From Nitrospiraceae bacterium (GTDB lineage Bacteria > Nitrospirota > Nitrospiria > Nitrospirales > Nitrospiraceae): DNA of 14,983 nt. This document shows positions 14,513 to 14,983 of this stretch, in pieces (the first letter of the stretch is position 1; every line of letters starts with the position of its first letter). The position numbers were made by a program, and so were the translations under genes. Location: positions 1 to 14,983 of the forward strand of contig SYGW01000035.1 in NCBI GenBank assembly GCA_005800255.1. Direction: 5' to 3'. The notes under the pieces were generated by a model that did no database searches, was not told the origin of the DNA, and worked only from the letters and a program-made list of their open reading frames with translations.

Positions 14513-14902
14513 CTATGCGGTGCCTTCTGCATCGAGGTTGGCAATGACTTGCTTGAGTTTCGCCTTTTCATCGGCCTGAATCTTGGTGAACTGGATCCCG
14601 AAGGTCTTGGCCTTCACCCAACGCACATGGGCTTCGTCGATACGCAGGGGCCAGTCAAGCCCTGGAACATAGATGCGGCATTCGAAGGACGTGCCCTCGA
14701 CAACAGGAAAATCCGTCTCGATCATACATCCGCCGAGCGAGAGGTCCAGCGTCCGGCCTTGGCCCTCCCGTTGCCCGCCAGAGAAGGTGCTTCTGAACTG
14801 CGACGTGAAACGCGGCTGCTGGCGTTGCTCCCTGAACGATTCTCCCTTGACGGCGCGGGGCTTCGACTTTTTCGCGTTGGTTTTAGCGGAACTCTTGATC
14901 AT
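14513..14902 (-). CDS. PilZ-domain protein
   Basis: The single 129-aa protein has a basic, lysine-rich N-terminus (about 1-22) followed by a PilZ domain, a cyclic-di-GMP binding beta-barrel. The ligand motifs are RQQPR (RxxxR, 27-31) and DLSLGGC (D/NxSxxG, 53-59); both look intact, so c-di-GMP binding is expected. Strands follow at CRIYVPG and HVRWVK, and FGIQF closes the barrel. It has no other domain, so it is likely an adaptor that acts on partners, perhaps in motility or surface growth (inference). The ATG at 14902 has AAGGGGG upstream; a TTG at 14929 would add nine residues without an RBS. A terminator-type stem lies 30 bp upstream. Confidence 0.88.
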   Translation of the reverse strand: MIKSSAKTNAKKSKPRAVKGESFREQRQQPRFTSQFRSTFSGGQREGQGRTLDLSLGGCMIETDFPVVEGTSFECRIYVPGLDWPLRIDEAHVRWVKAKTFGIQFTKIQADEKAKLKQVIANLDAEGTA

Positions 14903-14932
14903 GGCCCGGCCCCCTTCAATCCAACTCAAACA

Positions 14933-14972
14933 AGAAGCCCCGGCCTCGTCAACTGAGCAGGCCGGGGCTTCT
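14933..14972 (-). terminator. Perfect 14-bp intrinsic terminator stem
   Basis: AGAAGCCCCGGCCT (14933-14946) pairs without mismatch with AGGCCGGGGCTTCT (14959-14972) around a 12-nt loop. Read on the minus strand the stem ends in TTCTTGTTTG, a T-rich tail; the plus-strand side is not T-rich. It should therefore end a minus-strand transcript entering from beyond the right edge, just before the PilZ gene, or act as an attenuator for it. Confidence 0.8.
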
Positions 14973-14983
14973 CGATCAGAATA

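Overview
The window looks like a bacterial chromosomal segment with moderately high GC. The protein style and the gene order (arginine and lysine biosynthesis genes fused into one run, plus small Nitrospira-like hypothetical proteins) suggest a Nitrospira-type organism (phylum Nitrospirota). This is an inference from recognition, not from a search. The basis for functional calls is conserved motifs read directly from the translations.

Layout. (1) Positions 1-1383 hold no recognisable conserved gene. The left half carries two imperfect tandem copies of a ~106-121 bp unit containing a small imperfect palindrome, a third inverted copy of that palindrome, and a chain of very small minus-strand ORFs with good ribosome binding sites. 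The right half is A+T-richer, with several hairpins and a short tandem hexamer array. It looks like an accessory or decayed region. (2) Positions 1384-9546 are a tight eight-gene minus-strand cluster, in transcription order argD-argF-argG-argH-small lipoprotein-lysA-dapA-dapB. Genes overlap by 1-4 nt or are 8-65 bp apart, so co-transcription is likely. ArgD, ArgF, ArgG and ArgH cover the late arginine pathway from N-acetylglutamate semialdehyde to arginine (the deacetylation step is not in the window). DapA, DapB and LysA supply the first two committed steps and the last step of diaminopimelate/lysine synthesis. The lipoprotein resembles LptM/YifL, which sits next to lysA in many Gram-negatives. 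(3) Positions 9691-12434 hold single genes: a zinc-ribbon membrane protein with a DUF2628-like region, an unknown 274-aa protein converging on it, a short 2,3-bisphosphoglycerate-dependent phosphoglycerate mutase with a readable sigma70-type promoter, and an unknown helical 164-aa protein. (4) Positions 12474-12797 are a decayed low-molecular-weight protein tyrosine phosphatase gene with two compensating frameshifts and a lost C-terminus, lying divergently next to ttcA (tRNA 2-thiocytidine synthase). (5) The right end has msrA convergent with ttcA, then a PilZ-domain gene whose start lies only 30 bp behind a perfect 14-bp terminator-type stem.

No tRNA, rRNA, CRISPR array or intact insertion sequence was seen. 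I did not find a convincing new multi-gene system. The most unexplained stretch is the repeat and small-ORF region at 1-600; the most useful anomalies elsewhere are the phosphatase pseudogene, the possible leaderless ttcA transcript and the terminator directly in front of the PilZ gene.
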